In this document: positions 15,996 through 25,182 of the stretch, piece after piece
How positions within the stretch are numbered: position 1 is the first letter of the stretch
Layout of the letters: each line of letters begins with the position of its first letter
Source of the DNA: Selenomonadaceae bacterium
Lineage (GTDB): Bacteria; Bacillota; Negativicutes; Selenomonadales; Selenomonadaceae
Direction: 5' to 3'
DNA: 34,896 nt
NCBI GenBank assembly: GCA_017475745.1
Contig: JAFVEZ010000049.1
Coordinates: forward strand, 1-34,896
The notes under the pieces: model-generated
Seen by the model: the letters and a program-made list of their open reading frames with translations, nothing else
Told to the model about the DNA's origin: nothing
The model's database searches: none
Program-made: the position numbers and the translations under genes

Positions 15996-17996
15996 TCAAT
16001 AGCGCTTGATTTGATTCTTCATTGCTTTTGTGAAATTTCTGACTGATTCTGGACGCAAGATTCGACAGCTATTGAGGACGACGGCAAGAGTAGCGGTATT
16101 GTGAATGACCGCCGCCCAGAGTGGACTGATCTTGCCTATTGCACCGAGAATCATTGCCGAAGAATTGACTAAAATCGTTGCGGTAAAGTTCTGTTGAACC
16201 AAGTCCATTGTACGTCTACCTAGTCTAAGAGCTTCAACTAGTCTTGAAGACTCTTCAGAATGGATAGTGACAGCGGAAGATTCTGCCGCGATATCTGTCT
16301 GTCTGCCTCCAAGAGTGATACCCACATCAGAGAAGGCAAGTGCAGGAGCATCATTAATGCCGTCGCCTACCATCATCACTGTACCGTATTGTTTGAGCTT
16401 GTTGACGTAGCGAGCTTTATCTTCGGGCAGTATCTCAGCGAAGTAAGCATCTAAATCCATTTCAAGAGCAACCTTCTCCGCAACCGCCTTAGAATCACCA
16501 GTCAACATGACGATCTCATCAACGCCAAGACGCCGCATTTGATTTAGTGTCTTCTTCATTTGTGGACGAATCGGGTCTTCGATGCCAATTATTCCTATCA
16601 GCTTCTTGTTGCGGGCAACATAGAGGAGATTTCTGCTCTCAATATTTGATTCTGCACTGTCCAAAATACTTGCAATGCTCTTTGAGGTAACCTTATTCTC
16701 AAGCATAAACTTTTTGGAGCCTACCAGAATGTCACCACCTTTGAACTCACCAAAATCCGGGACTACTGCCGTCATTCCGCGAGCAACCACTGTCTCAGAC
16801 TTGATATGCTGAGGTACAGTCCACTCATTTTTTTGGACAACATTTTGAATTGCCACTGCCAATGGGTGGACTGAATGTTGTTCTGCTGAGGCGGCAAGTA
16901 GAATTAGTTCTTCTTCTTTGACATCTTTGGCAGTCTTAATGAATGAAATCTGTGGTACACCCATGGTCAGTGTGCCGGTCTTGTCGAGGACAACAGTGTC
17001 AGTATTCGCAAGCGCTTCAATATAGTTGCCGCCCTTTACGAGAATACCTCGCTTTGCTGCTGCACCGATAGCGGCAGAAATCGCCGTCGCCGTCGAGAGC
17101 TTCAAACCGCAGGAGAAGTCTATAAATAGAAGATTTAACACGCGTTGCCAATCACGAGTAGCACCGTAGACTATGGCTGCACCTATGAAGGAAACCGGCA
17201 CAAGGAAGTTAGCCATCTGGTCGGCAAAATTCTGGATAGGAGCCTTGCGGGTTTGAGCTTCCTCAACGAGATGGACGATATTTGCCAAAGAGGTGTCCTT
17301 GCCGACCTTTTCAACTTTGACAAGTACTTCACCGGCTTCAACAACGGAACCAGCATAGACTTGGGCACCCTCTGACTTCATGGCAGGGCGAGATTCACCA
17401 GTAATGGACGCTTGATTGACGGCTGCTGTGCCCTCTATGACTTTGCCGTCAACGACGATCTTTTCGCCTGTGTGTGCAGCGATGATGTCACCTGCGCGAA
17501 CTTCCTCAACGGGTATCTTGTTCTCAACTTCGCCGTCAACTTTCCAGACGAAACGCTGATCGAGTGACAGTAAACCGGAGATGTGAGTACGTGCTTTTTC
17601 CGCCGCGTAACTTGTCAACATCTCCGCACCGTTTGACAATGCCAAGAGGGTTAGACTTGACTCTGGCTTACCCGCAAGGACCGATGCAATAACCGCCGTT
17701 GCAGTCAAAGTATCGGCATTCGGGCGCTTGTCTTTGAATAAACCTTTGACGCCATTTTCGATAAAATCTCTGCCAATGCCAAGTACCAGTGCCATACGAA
17801 GGAACTTAATGCCTGCAAAGACATTTGGCGAAACCTTCTCTAATATCTTCATTGCAGCGAAGCCGGCGATTGAGATTATGGCGTCGCGCTTGTACTTTCT
17901 GAGGTTATCTGCGAGATTGTCATGTTTGACAGAGCAGCGTTTGTGTTGAATCATGCGCTGTTGAATCGCAATCCAAGTAGACGGTCTGATACTCAT
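15996..17996 (-). CDS. P1B-type metal-transporting ATPase with an S-C-G membrane motif
   Basis: 666 aa membrane pump. The phosphorylation site DKTGTLT places the Asp at residue 338. The actuator-domain loop ITGESRP and hinge GDGINDAPA are intact, and the C-terminal helices carry HNTATLAVVLNSC. No N-terminal ferredoxin-like metal-binding domain is present. The ion-coordinating motif of helix 6, usually C-P-C, reads S295-C296-G297 within IDFSCGLKLSTATA, so the proline is missing. This form resembles CtpC-like pumps of anaerobes with an SC-x-LKLS motif; the metal cannot be assigned. The start at 17996 is chosen because its ATG overlaps the stop of the upstream small gene as ATGA. A longer reading from 18047 has no advantage. 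Confidence 0.92.
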   Translation of the reverse strand: MSIRPSTWIAIQQRMIQHKRCSVKHDNLADNLRKYKRDAIISIAGFAAMKILEKVSPNVFAGIKFLRMALVLGIGRDFIENGVKGLFKDKRPNADTLTATAVIASVLAGKPESSLTLLALSNGAEMLTSYAAEKARTHISGLLSLDQRFVWKVDGEVENKIPVEEVRAGDIIAAHTGEKIVVDGKVIEGTAAVNQASITGESRPAMKSEGAQVYAGSVVEAGEVLVKVEKVGKDTSLANIVHLVEEAQTRKAPIQNFADQMANFLVPVSFIGAAIVYGATRDWQRVLNLLFIDFSCGLKLSTATAISAAIGAAAKRGILVKGGNYIEALANTDTVVLDKTGTLTMGVPQISFIKTAKDVKEEELILLAASAEQHSVHPLAVAIQNVVQKNEWTVPQHIKSETVVARGMTAVVPDFGEFKGGDILVGSKKFMLENKVTSKSIASILDSAESNIESRNLLYVARNKKLIGIIGIEDPIRPQMKKTLNQMRRLGVDEIVMLTGDSKAVAEKVALEMDLDAYFAEILPEDKARYVNKLKQYGTVMMVGDGINDAPALAFSDVGITLGGRQTDIAAESSAVTIHSEESSRLVEALRLGRRTMDLVQQNFTATILVNSSAMILGAIGKISPLWAAVIHNTATLAVVLNSCRILRPESVRNFTKAMKNQIKRY

Positions 17997-18475
17997 ACAA
18001 ATCGCCAGCCTCTCAAGATTGAAGAAGCCCACCAAATCAACTGCCAAGCTGACGGGTATTGCTTCTCAAGGATAAACTTTCTAACACCGCGAATAATGAA
18101 GAAGATCGCCATGGACATATTTAAATCGAGTATGCCATTTGTCTTTAACTTAACCCAATCGTTAAACTCCTTGATGCTCTTTCTGAAGCTGTTGAGGAGC
18201 TGATCGGATGGATCATCTTTAAACTCATCTTTGAACGTATAATTAAATCCGGCGTTAAATGCTCTGTTTTCTGCGGTCTCAAGAGGAGTTTGAGTTTGGC
18301 GAAGTTGCCTTGCCTTCATTCTTTTGTATGCCGCTATTCTTGCTGACTGTAGCCTTTGATCTTGTGTGCTTGATTTAACCGCCCTTCGACCGCCGAGACC
18401 TTTGGCTTGCCCTCTACCCATACCGACTAGTTTTTGGCCGAGTGCTACACCTGCCATAAAACCTGCTGCTACCAT
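17993..18475 (-). CDS. Small partner protein translated just before the P-type ATPase
   Basis: 160 aa, not recognised. The N-terminus is a short hydrophobic Ala/Gly segment (MVAAGFMAGVALGQKLVG). The middle is strongly basic and polar (Arg/Gln-rich, about 20-65), then acidic (KDEFKDDPSDQLL). The C-terminus has an aromatic hydrophobic region with one likely membrane helix and a Trp pair (MAIFFIIRGVRKF and AWQLIWWASSILRGW). GGAG at 18484-18487 lies eight bases from the ATG at 18475; two earlier starts (18484, 18481) are too close. It overlaps the ATPase gene by four bases, so the two are made together; a role as accessory subunit or regulator of the pump is my inference. Confidence 0.72.
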   Translation of the reverse strand: MVAAGFMAGVALGQKLVGMGRGQAKGLGGRRAVKSSTQDQRLQSARIAAYKRMKARQLRQTQTPLETAENRAFNAGFNYTFKDEFKDDPSDQLLNSFRKSIKEFNDWVKLKTNGILDLNMSMAIFFIIRGVRKFILEKQYPSAWQLIWWASSILRGWRFV

Positions 18476-18509
18476 TAACATCACTCCATTTAATTTTAAA
18501 CCTATCTAT

Positions 18510-18537
18510 ATTATACGCCTATATTGTCGAATTTCAA
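18510..18537 (-). promoter_or_regulatory. Promoter of the small protein/ATPase operon
   Basis: On the minus strand TTGAAA (plus 18532-18537), 16 bases, then TATAAT (plus 18510-18515). It lies 34 bases before the ATG at 18475. The rest of the gap to metH (18538-18652) shows no clear terminator. Confidence 0.5.
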
Positions 18538-18652
18538 CAACAAATTTGAAGTCGGTTGATTTTAAGGATTAAACTTTGACTGCCTTCGACAAATTAGAGA
18601 ATCACTCTGACGCTTAGATTTTGCTCTCTTCGCTATCAATGATAACTGTCCG

Positions 18653-21061
18653 CTAAACTTCTGCAATACCGAGCATTTGTTTGGCAAGTTGAACTGCCTG
18701 GACACCGTCCTTGGCATAGGCATCTGCACCGGCAGAGTCGGCATATTCTTGTGTCAGTGCTGCACCGCCGACCATCACTTTAGCTGAACAACCGGCAGCG
18801 TGTAGGTCAGCAATGACCTTATCAATCTGCACCATTGTCGTAGTCATCAACGCACAGAGACCGACAATATCCGCCTTGTTCTCAATAGCAGCGCGAACAA
18901 TCTTATCAGACTCTACATCTTTGCCAAGGTCAACAAGCTTGAAGCCACTGTTGGAGAGCAGAGCGCCGACTATGTTCTTACCGAGGTCGTGAACATCACC
19001 CTTGACAGTTGCAATAACAACCGTGCCATTCTGCTTAGTCTCTTGAGCGGGCAGCAGTTCTTTGAGTTTATTGAAGGCAGCCCTCATCGTCTCAGCAGAG
19101 AGAAGTACCTGTGGCAGGAACATCTTGCCGGCGCCAAAATCAACGCCAATATCGTTCATTGCAGCAGTAAGCGCCTTGTTCGTTATCTCGTTGGAATCGT
19201 GACCAGCTTCTATTGCCTTCGAGACAAGTTCGGCAATCTCGTCCTTCTCACCCTCAATGACTGCTTGCTTAATGGCATTAAGCGGGTCGAGGTCTCTCAC
19301 TTTAGAATTTGTATCATTTTGATTTACTTGCATTGAGATATTAATTTGTCCAAGTTTACTGAACTGCAAGCCGTTCGGGTCTTTGCCAAGGAGCGCGGCA
19401 CTTGCCTTGAGGGCATTTTGCATGAGTTCGTCATAAGGATTCATAATCGGTGCATCAAGTCCGGCAGCAAGGCACATCGCAAAGAAGGTAGAGTTAATCA
19501 GCGGACGATTAGGCAATCCAAAAGATATATTGCTGAGACCCATTGTTGCCGGATAGCCAAATCTATCGCGGTACATTCTGAGGGTCTTTAGCACCTCATG
19601 ACAGGCATTAGCGTCAGCAGAGATAGTCATCACCAGCCCGTCAAGCAAGAAGTCGCCGTCACGAAGTCCTTGTCTCTTCGCTTCGTCAATGATCTTACTC
19701 ACAGTCTCAACGCGCTCTTCGGCAGTCTTTGGAACACCCTTATCGGTAATTGGCAAACACAATATAGCAGCACCGTACTTCTTGGCAAGTGGCAGGAACT
19801 TCTCTAGGCGATCCGGCTCCGCGCTGACAGAATTAATCAGCGCTCTTCCAGGATAAGCCCTCAAACCTGCTTCCAATGCTTCGACATTACCGGTGTCGAT
19901 GGCAAGTGGTACCTCAGTAAGCTGTGCAATCTCCGTGACTGCCCGCTTCATTGCTGCTGTCTCATCAATGCCGCCGACACCCATATTGACATCAAGGACA
20001 GTTGCACCAGACCTTATCTGCTTGAGTGCATCTCTCTTGACACTGAGAAGCGATCCTTCGCGGATTTCAGCCGCCAGCTTTTTACGACCAGTTGGGTTGA
20101 TCCTCTCACCGATTAGCACTGTTGGCAGTGACTTGTCAATAGTGACAGTCTTACTCCTACTCGTCAATCTTAACATATTATCAGATTTACGTGTAGTGTT
20201 GATTATATTGCCTTCAACACTACGAATCACCCTAGTCAACTCACGAATGTGATCAGGTGTAGTGCCACAGCAACCGCCCAAATAAGTCGCTCCGGCTTCA
20301 AGGAGTTTGGGCGCACACTTGCCGAAGCTCACTGCGTCCATTGGAAATTTGGTCTCACCGTTCTCAAGATAGGGCATACCTGCATTGGGTTGCACACTGA
20401 CGGGTACAGTGCAATTCTCAGCAAGTTCCTTGACAATCGGGACTAACTGCTCAGGACCAAGTGAGCAGTTGACGCCAATCACTGCAGCACCCATAGCTTC
20501 AAAGAGGACTGCTGCCGATTGTGGATCAGTGCCGGTGACGGTCCTGCCGTCCTCACTGTAGCTGAATTGACAAATTACAGGGAGATTGCAGGCATCTTTG
20601 GCGGCAAGTAACGCAGCTCTCATCTCTTGAAGATCAATACAAGTCTCAATGATAATAAAGTCAGCACCCGCTTCAGCAAGCGCCTTTGATTGTTCATAGA
20701 AGCCGTTGTAAGCTTCCTCGAAGTCCAGATCACCAAGCGGTGCAATAAAACGACCTGTGGGACCAATGTCACCAGCTACTTTTGCACGACCGGCAGCAAC
20801 TTCTTTAGCAATCTTCACCGCTGCAGAGTTCAACTCCGCCATTCTGCTCTCAAGTCCATAGTGAGAAAGCTTCAATCTCGAAGCACCGAAAGTATTGGTG
20901 GTTATAATAGTTGAGCCTGCTTCAATGTAGGCGCGGTGTATATTTTTGACAACTTCTGGTAACTCGATATTCATTAACTCAGGACAAGCGCCTGCCTTCA
21001 AGCCGCCTGCCTGCAACATTGTGCCCATAGCACCGTCGAATATTTGTATCAATTCAATCAT
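18653..21061 (-). CDS. metH: Cobalamin-dependent methionine synthase lacking the reactivation domain
   Basis: About 800 aa. Domains in order: homocysteine-binding barrel (1-290) with the zinc cysteines (NCSLGPEQ and GGCCGTT near 270); methyltetrahydrofolate barrel (about 305-570, GERINPTGRKK, VLDVNMG, GLSNISFGLPNR); B12 cap (590-670); and the cobalamin domain with the DVHDLGKN His ligand near residue 700. The family's C-terminal SAM-dependent reactivation domain, present in the 1227-aa E. coli enzyme, is absent, as in many Firmicutes and Thermotoga. The ATG (21061) is touched by GGAG (21062-21065), too close for initiation; the TTG three codons on (21052) has nine-base spacing and may be the true start. 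No metF is nearby. Convergent genes are lacking. Confidence 0.95.
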   Translation of the reverse strand: MIELIQIFDGAMGTMLQAGGLKAGACPELMNIELPEVVKNIHRAYIEAGSTIITTNTFGASRLKLSHYGLESRMAELNSAAVKIAKEVAAGRAKVAGDIGPTGRFIAPLGDLDFEEAYNGFYEQSKALAEAGADFIIIETCIDLQEMRAALLAAKDACNLPVICQFSYSEDGRTVTGTDPQSAAVLFEAMGAAVIGVNCSLGPEQLVPIVKELAENCTVPVSVQPNAGMPYLENGETKFPMDAVSFGKCAPKLLEAGATYLGGCCGTTPDHIRELTRVIRSVEGNIINTTRKSDNMLRLTSRSKTVTIDKSLPTVLIGERINPTGRKKLAAEIREGSLLSVKRDALKQIRSGATVLDVNMGVGGIDETAAMKRAVTEIAQLTEVPLAIDTGNVEALEAGLRAYPGRALINSVSAEPDRLEKFLPLAKKYGAAILCLPITDKGVPKTAEERVETVSKIIDEAKRQGLRDGDFLLDGLVMTISADANACHEVLKTLRMYRDRFGYPATMGLSNISFGLPNRPLINSTFFAMCLAAGLDAPIMNPYDELMQNALKASAALLGKDPNGLQFSKLGQINISMQVNQNDTNSKVRDLDPLNAIKQAVIEGEKDEIAELVSKAIEAGHDSNEITNKALTAAMNDIGVDFGAGKMFLPQVLLSAETMRAAFNKLKELLPAQETKQNGTVVIATVKGDVHDLGKNIVGALLSNSGFKLVDLGKDVESDKIVRAAIENKADIVGLCALMTTTMVQIDKVIADLHAAGCSAKVMVGGAALTQEYADSAGADAYAKDGVQAVQLAKQMLGIAEV

Positions 21062-21084
21062 CTCCGTTCATGTGGTATGGAATA

Positions 21085-21113
21085 TTGTTTCAATCTTATG
21101 AATATGGTATAAT
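21085..21113 (+). promoter_or_regulatory. Extended -10 promoter of trkH
   Basis: TTGTTT (21085-21090), 17 bases, TATAAT (21108-21113) preceded by TGG, an extended -10. It lies 48 bases before the trkH ATG in the short gap divergent from metH. Confidence 0.6.
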
Positions 21114-21161
21114 CTATTGTCGTGTTTAATCAAGATATACTAAACGGTGAGTTTTGTCAAT

Positions 21162-22622
21162 ATGAATAAGAGATTAGTGTCTGCCCTGCTTGGGTATCTA
21201 ACTTTGTTTTGTGGCGCGGCAATGTTCCCACCACTGATATTTGCAGCTCTGGCACAGGAAGCAGGTGGAGTATGGGCCTTCCTGCTTTCGATGTTCTTGT
21301 GTTTGGCGGCGACTTTTGAATTAGAGCGCTTTGGCGGCGTCAAGGGCAAGGACAACTTGGGCGTTCGTGAAGGTATTGCCATTACCGTTATAGGTTGGGC
21401 GTTGGTATCAGTTCTCGGTGCAGCGCCGTACTTTGCCAGCGGATATCTTGGCCTTCTTGATAGTCTAGTTGAATCTGTCTCCGGTTTCTCCGGTACAGGT
21501 GCAACGGTCTTTGAGGACGTTGAGATTTTACCTCGAAGTATCCTGATTTGGCGGAGTCTTTCAAACTGGGTTGGCGGTCTTGGAATAATCGTCATATTTA
21601 TGGCAATCCTTCCACAATTCGGTCGTGGTGCTATGTATGTAATGAAGGCGGAGAGTACAGGACCCACCAAGGAACGCCAAATGCCTAAGATCAGAGACAA
21701 TGCCAAGGCTCTTTTCTTGATCTATGTTGCTTTGACTGTTCTCTGCGCCGCTACTTATTACCTTTGTGGTCTCACTCCGTTTACTGCCGTCAACCATGCA
21801 ATGACGACGATTGCCACCGGCGGTTATGGTATCTATAATGGTACAGTTGAGGAATACGGCAACGGCTGGTTAGAGCTTGCAATGACCATATTTATGATCG
21901 TTTCCAGTGGTAGCTTCGCGATGTACGTCGTTGCCTTTCGCAGAGGTGGACATATCATTCTTGATAATACTGAGTTCCTCATCTTCCTAAGTATTATTGG
22001 CTTTGCTGCAGCGGTCATAACGGTTGATCTCTTTGTTGAAGCAAATATGGACATATTGACTGCATTGAGACAGGCAAGCTTTCATGTCGCGTCACTTGCT
22101 TCAACAACGGGCTTTGTTGCTACGGACTTTGATAAATGGCCACCGCTGTCAAAGGGCTTTCTGATGATGACTATGTTCTTGGGTGGCTGTGCTGGCTCCA
22201 CTGCCGGTGGTCTCAAGGTCGCAAGAATTGTGCTTCTATTCAAAATGCTCAAAGTTATCGTCCTTCAAAAGATACACCCTCAGAGTGTTTCTCATGTTAA
22301 AATGAATGGGCAAGCCGTCGAAGATGAGGTCGTTTTCGGCGCTGCGCGATTCTTCTTCGCCATAGTGATAATGGACACAATCTTTGCCTTTGTGATGATG
22401 ATTGATGGCATTGACTTGATTAATGCTGTGAGTGTTAGTATATCGACGATGGCTAGTGTAGGACCTGGATTTGGCATTGAAGGTGCCACGAGTGGATATA
22501 GCTTATTACCTCCTATGTCGAAGGCATTTGCCTGTTTGTTTATGTTTATGTCCAGGCTAGAGGTCTTTGTGATATTGGCCCTTCTATCGCCGTCATTCTG
22601 GCACAAATCCAGGAATTGGTAA
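21162..22622 (+). CDS. trkH: TrkH/KtrB-type potassium uptake channel subunit
   Basis: 486 aa membrane protein with four pore loops, each with a selectivity-filter glycine: SGTGATV near residue 110, ATGGYG near 223, TTGFVATDF near 318, and SVGPGFG near 440. It moves K+ (with Na+ or H+) when joined by a cytoplasmic nucleotide-binding TrkA/KtrA ring. The trkA gene usually lies next to it, but here the neighbours are metH (divergent) and pyrF, so the ring subunit must be elsewhere. GGTGAG at 21146-21151 precedes the ATG at 21162; the GTG at 21147 is part of that ribosome site. Confidence 0.94.
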   Translation: MNKRLVSALLGYLTLFCGAAMFPPLIFAALAQEAGGVWAFLLSMFLCLAATFELERFGGVKGKDNLGVREGIAITVIGWALVSVLGAAPYFASGYLGLLDSLVESVSGFSGTGATVFEDVEILPRSILIWRSLSNWVGGLGIIVIFMAILPQFGRGAMYVMKAESTGPTKERQMPKIRDNAKALFLIYVALTVLCAATYYLCGLTPFTAVNHAMTTIATGGYGIYNGTVEEYGNGWLELAMTIFMIVSSGSFAMYVVAFRRGGHIILDNTEFLIFLSIIGFAAAVITVDLFVEANMDILTALRQASFHVASLASTTGFVATDFDKWPPLSKGFLMMTMFLGGCAGSTAGGLKVARIVLLFKMLKVIVLQKIHPQSVSHVKMNGQAVEDEVVFGAARFFFAIVIMDTIFAFVMMIDGIDLINAVSVSISTMASVGPGFGIEGATSGYSLLPPMSKAFACLFMFMSRLEVFVILALLSPSFWHKSRNW

Positions 22623-22667
22623 GCTGAGACTTCCATAAATTTATGACTCAATAGAATCATTACCTTG

Positions 22668-22696
22668 TTGACTTGTTTGTAGTAAATTGGTAAACT
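22668..22696 (+). promoter_or_regulatory. Candidate promoter of pyrF
   Basis: TTGACT (22668-22673), 17 bases, TAAACT (22691-22696). About 78 bases separate it from the pyrF ATG. I see no attenuator hairpin in that leader. Confidence 0.4.
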
Positions 22697-22774
22697 AATA
22701 ACAATGTAATTTGTTGTGCTGGCTGATTTACTTTTGACTGATCTTCTAAATTTAATTGACTTGAGGTGTTACTG

Positions 22775-23503
22775 ATGACTGATAATCGTTTAATAGTTGC
22801 GTTGGATTTTCACCATATTGATGATGTCAAACGACTTGTCAATGATCTTGGTGATAGTGTGAGCTACTACAAGGTCGGAATGGAGCTCTTTTATAGTGTT
22901 GGTGCTGAGGTTGTCGACTTCCTGAAGGACAATGGTAAGAACATCTTCCTTGATTTAAAACTTCATGACATTCCAAACACCGTTGCTGGTGGACTCTGCT
23001 CTCTTATGAATCTTGGAGCAAATATTTTGAATATCCATGCCGGCGGTGGCTATACGATGATGAAGACAGCAGCGGACCGCTTAAAGGCTGAAGCTAAACT
23101 CTTAAAGATTGAGCGACCGAAGTTGATCGCTGTGACGGTATTGACTAGTATTAATCAAGAGGATTGGGAGGGTCTCGGATATCAATCGCAAATGAAAGGA
23201 CAGGTTGTGAGACTTGCCAAACTTGCACAAAAGGCAGGACTTGACGGTGTAGTTGCTTCACCGCAAGAAGCTAAAGCTATTCGAGAGTCTTGTGGTGATG
23301 ATTTTTTGATTGTAACTCCAGGTGTTCGTCCTGCAGGAGCTGCAATTAACGATCAAAGCAGAATCGCTACTCCTGCTCAAGCTCTTGCAAACGGCGCAAC
23401 TCATTTAGTCGTAGGGCGTCCAATCATTGCCGCCGAAAATCCAAAAGAAGCCGCGCTGTCTATTATCAAAGAAATGAATAGCCCACATGTACTCGATAAA
23501 TGA
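22775..23503 (+). CDS. pyrF: Orotidine-5'-phosphate decarboxylase
   Basis: Converts OMP to UMP, the last step of UMP synthesis; with pyrH at the other side of the window it forms consecutive steps to UDP. Signatures are LIVALDF at the N-terminus, the catalytic DLKLHDIPNT, the TPGVRP phosphate loop region and VVGRPI near the C-terminus. Length 242 aa is standard. GAGGTG just upstream fixes the ATG at 22775, not the GTG at 22766. In most Firmicutes it sits in a pyr operon with pyrD and pyrE; here it stands apart, between trkH and yifB. Confidence 0.95.
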   Translation: MTDNRLIVALDFHHIDDVKRLVNDLGDSVSYYKVGMELFYSVGAEVVDFLKDNGKNIFLDLKLHDIPNTVAGGLCSLMNLGANILNIHAGGGYTMMKTAADRLKAEAKLLKIERPKLIAVTVLTSINQEDWEGLGYQSQMKGQVVRLAKLAQKAGLDGVVASPQEAKAIRESCGDDFLIVTPGVRPAGAAINDQSRIATPAQALANGATHLVVGRPIIAAENPKEAALSIIKEMNSPHVLDK

Positions 23504-23578
23504 TTTAATATTATATTAACTTTTGATATGATGAAGTCGACTGTTGATCGTAAATATATTATCAAGAGGTGATTAGCC

Positions 23579-25111
23579 TTGTTTGCAAGAACTTTCGGAG
23601 CAACTACATTTGGTGTCGACGGGCAAATAATTTCAGTTGAAGTGGACAGCAGCAACGGTATGCCGACTTTTGATATAGTCGGATTGCCTGATGCTTCCGT
23701 TCGTGAATCAAAGGAACGCGTCCGCACTGCTGTCAAAAATTCTAATCTCCTGTTGCGAGCGGAAAAGATCACTATCAACCTTGCACCTGCCGATATGAAG
23801 AAAGACAGCTCCGGTCTTGATTTGCCGATTGCTGTAGGCTTGCTCTCTGCTCAAGGTTCTATCCCTACGGAAAAAACTGTCGGCTGTTTGTTCACTGCCG
23901 AATTGTCACTTGAAGGCAATCTTCGTGCTGTCCGCGGTGTGCTACCTATGGTTGTTACTGCTCGCGATCGTGGATTTAAAAAGGTCTTCGTTTCAAAAGA
24001 AAATGTTAATGAAGCTTTGCTGGTTGAAGGTATTGAAGTATATGCACCGGAAAATTTGCTGGAATTGGTACGCCATCTTCAAGGTTATGAAGACATGTCT
24101 CCTGCAGTCAAACAGAATATAGTCAATGAATCACCTATACTTGAGTTTCAAGATGATTTTGCTGATGTGCAGGGTCAGTTTATGGCGAAACGTGCCCTGG
24201 AAATAGCAGCAGCAGGTGGTCATAATGTGCTGATGGTAGGTGTTCCGGGTTCTGGCAAGACAATGCTGGCAAAACGATTAAACTCGATATTACCTGAATT
24301 AACACAAGAAGAAGCATTAGAAGTCACCAAGATTTACAGCATTGAAGGCAAACTTGGACCCAACGGCGGATTAATGACCAAACGTCCATTCCAAAATCCA
24401 AATCACGATGCTTCTACTGCTTCAATGATAGGCGGTGGCACAATCCCGCGGCCTGGACAAGTGACACTTGCTCATCACGGTGTATTGTTCTTAGATGAGT
24501 TTCCTGAATTTAGGAAAGAGACTCTTGAGGCACTTCGAGAGCCGCTGGAAGAACGTCAAATCACTATATCACGCGTAAATGCAACATTGACATTCCCGTC
24601 AAGTATAATCCTAATCTGCTCAATGAATCCTTGTCCTTGCGGCTGGTATGGTGACCCTGAACACCCTTGCCGCTGCTCTCCACAGGAGATTAAACGCTAT
24701 ACTCGCCGTCTTTCCGGCCCTCTGCTTGACAGAATTGACATACACATTCGCGTTCCAAAAGTGGAGTACAAAGACCTTGCTTCAAAGAGGAAAAATGAGC
24801 CGTCTTCAGAAATTAGAAAGCGTGTCACGGCTGCTAGAGAAATCCAATTTGAACGATTGAAACCCTATCACTTGTTTTGTAATGCTCAAATGAATCACAC
24901 ATTGATAGGCAAACATTGTCAAATGACAGATAGAGCTGAGGAACTTCTTGAGCTAGTCTACAAGAAAAAACACCTCTCTGCTAGGTCTTATGACAGAATA
25001 AAGAAGGTAGGGCGGACGATTGCCGACCTGGAAGGCAGTGAAGTCATTGACAATGTTCATATTGGCGAAGCGATTAAACTGCGTAATGATGTAGATTTTG
25101 ATTCTTATTGA
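23579..25111 (+). CDS. comM: YifB/ComM-type Mg-chelatase-like AAA+ ATPase
   Basis: 510 aa. The N-terminal domain (1-160) resembles a ribosomal-S5-like fold typical of YifB (ARTFGATTFGVDGQ, DIVGLPDASVRESKERV, INLAPADMKKDSSGLDLPIA). The AAA+ core has Walker A GVPGSGKTMLAKRL at about residues 220-233 and Walker B GVLFLDEFPEF. The C-terminal part has the CSMNPCPCGWYGDPEHPC cysteine cluster, then GPLLDRIDIHI. The relative ComM is a hexameric helicase that drives branch migration during natural transformation; the role in non-transformable species is unclear. The start is TTG at 23579, six bases after AGAGGTGA. It could be co-transcribed with pyrF (75-base gap) and murG. No dprA is adjacent. Confidence 0.93.
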   Translation: MFARTFGATTFGVDGQIISVEVDSSNGMPTFDIVGLPDASVRESKERVRTAVKNSNLLLRAEKITINLAPADMKKDSSGLDLPIAVGLLSAQGSIPTEKTVGCLFTAELSLEGNLRAVRGVLPMVVTARDRGFKKVFVSKENVNEALLVEGIEVYAPENLLELVRHLQGYEDMSPAVKQNIVNESPILEFQDDFADVQGQFMAKRALEIAAAGGHNVLMVGVPGSGKTMLAKRLNSILPELTQEEALEVTKIYSIEGKLGPNGGLMTKRPFQNPNHDASTASMIGGGTIPRPGQVTLAHHGVLFLDEFPEFRKETLEALREPLEERQITISRVNATLTFPSSIILICSMNPCPCGWYGDPEHPCRCSPQEIKRYTRRLSGPLLDRIDIHIRVPKVEYKDLASKRKNEPSSEIRKRVTAAREIQFERLKPYHLFCNAQMNHTLIGKHCQMTDRAEELLELVYKKKHLSARSYDRIKKVGRTIADLEGSEVIDNVHIGEAIKLRNDVDFDSY

Positions 25112-25182
25112 ATTTGCTGTTCAACATTTGTCTAATATAGAGCAAGTAAAATTGATTATATTTTTGAAGAGGAGATAATAAA

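Noticed and set aside
17994..18047. Upstream start of the P-type ATPase at 18047
   Set aside because: The ATG at 17996 overlaps the previous stop as ATGA, the normal coupled arrangement; the upstream extension would lie inside the previous gene.
21062..21161. SAM or cobalamin riboswitch upstream of metH
   Set aside because: The divergent gap is only about 100 bases, holds the trkH promoter, and shows none of the conserved riboswitch cores.
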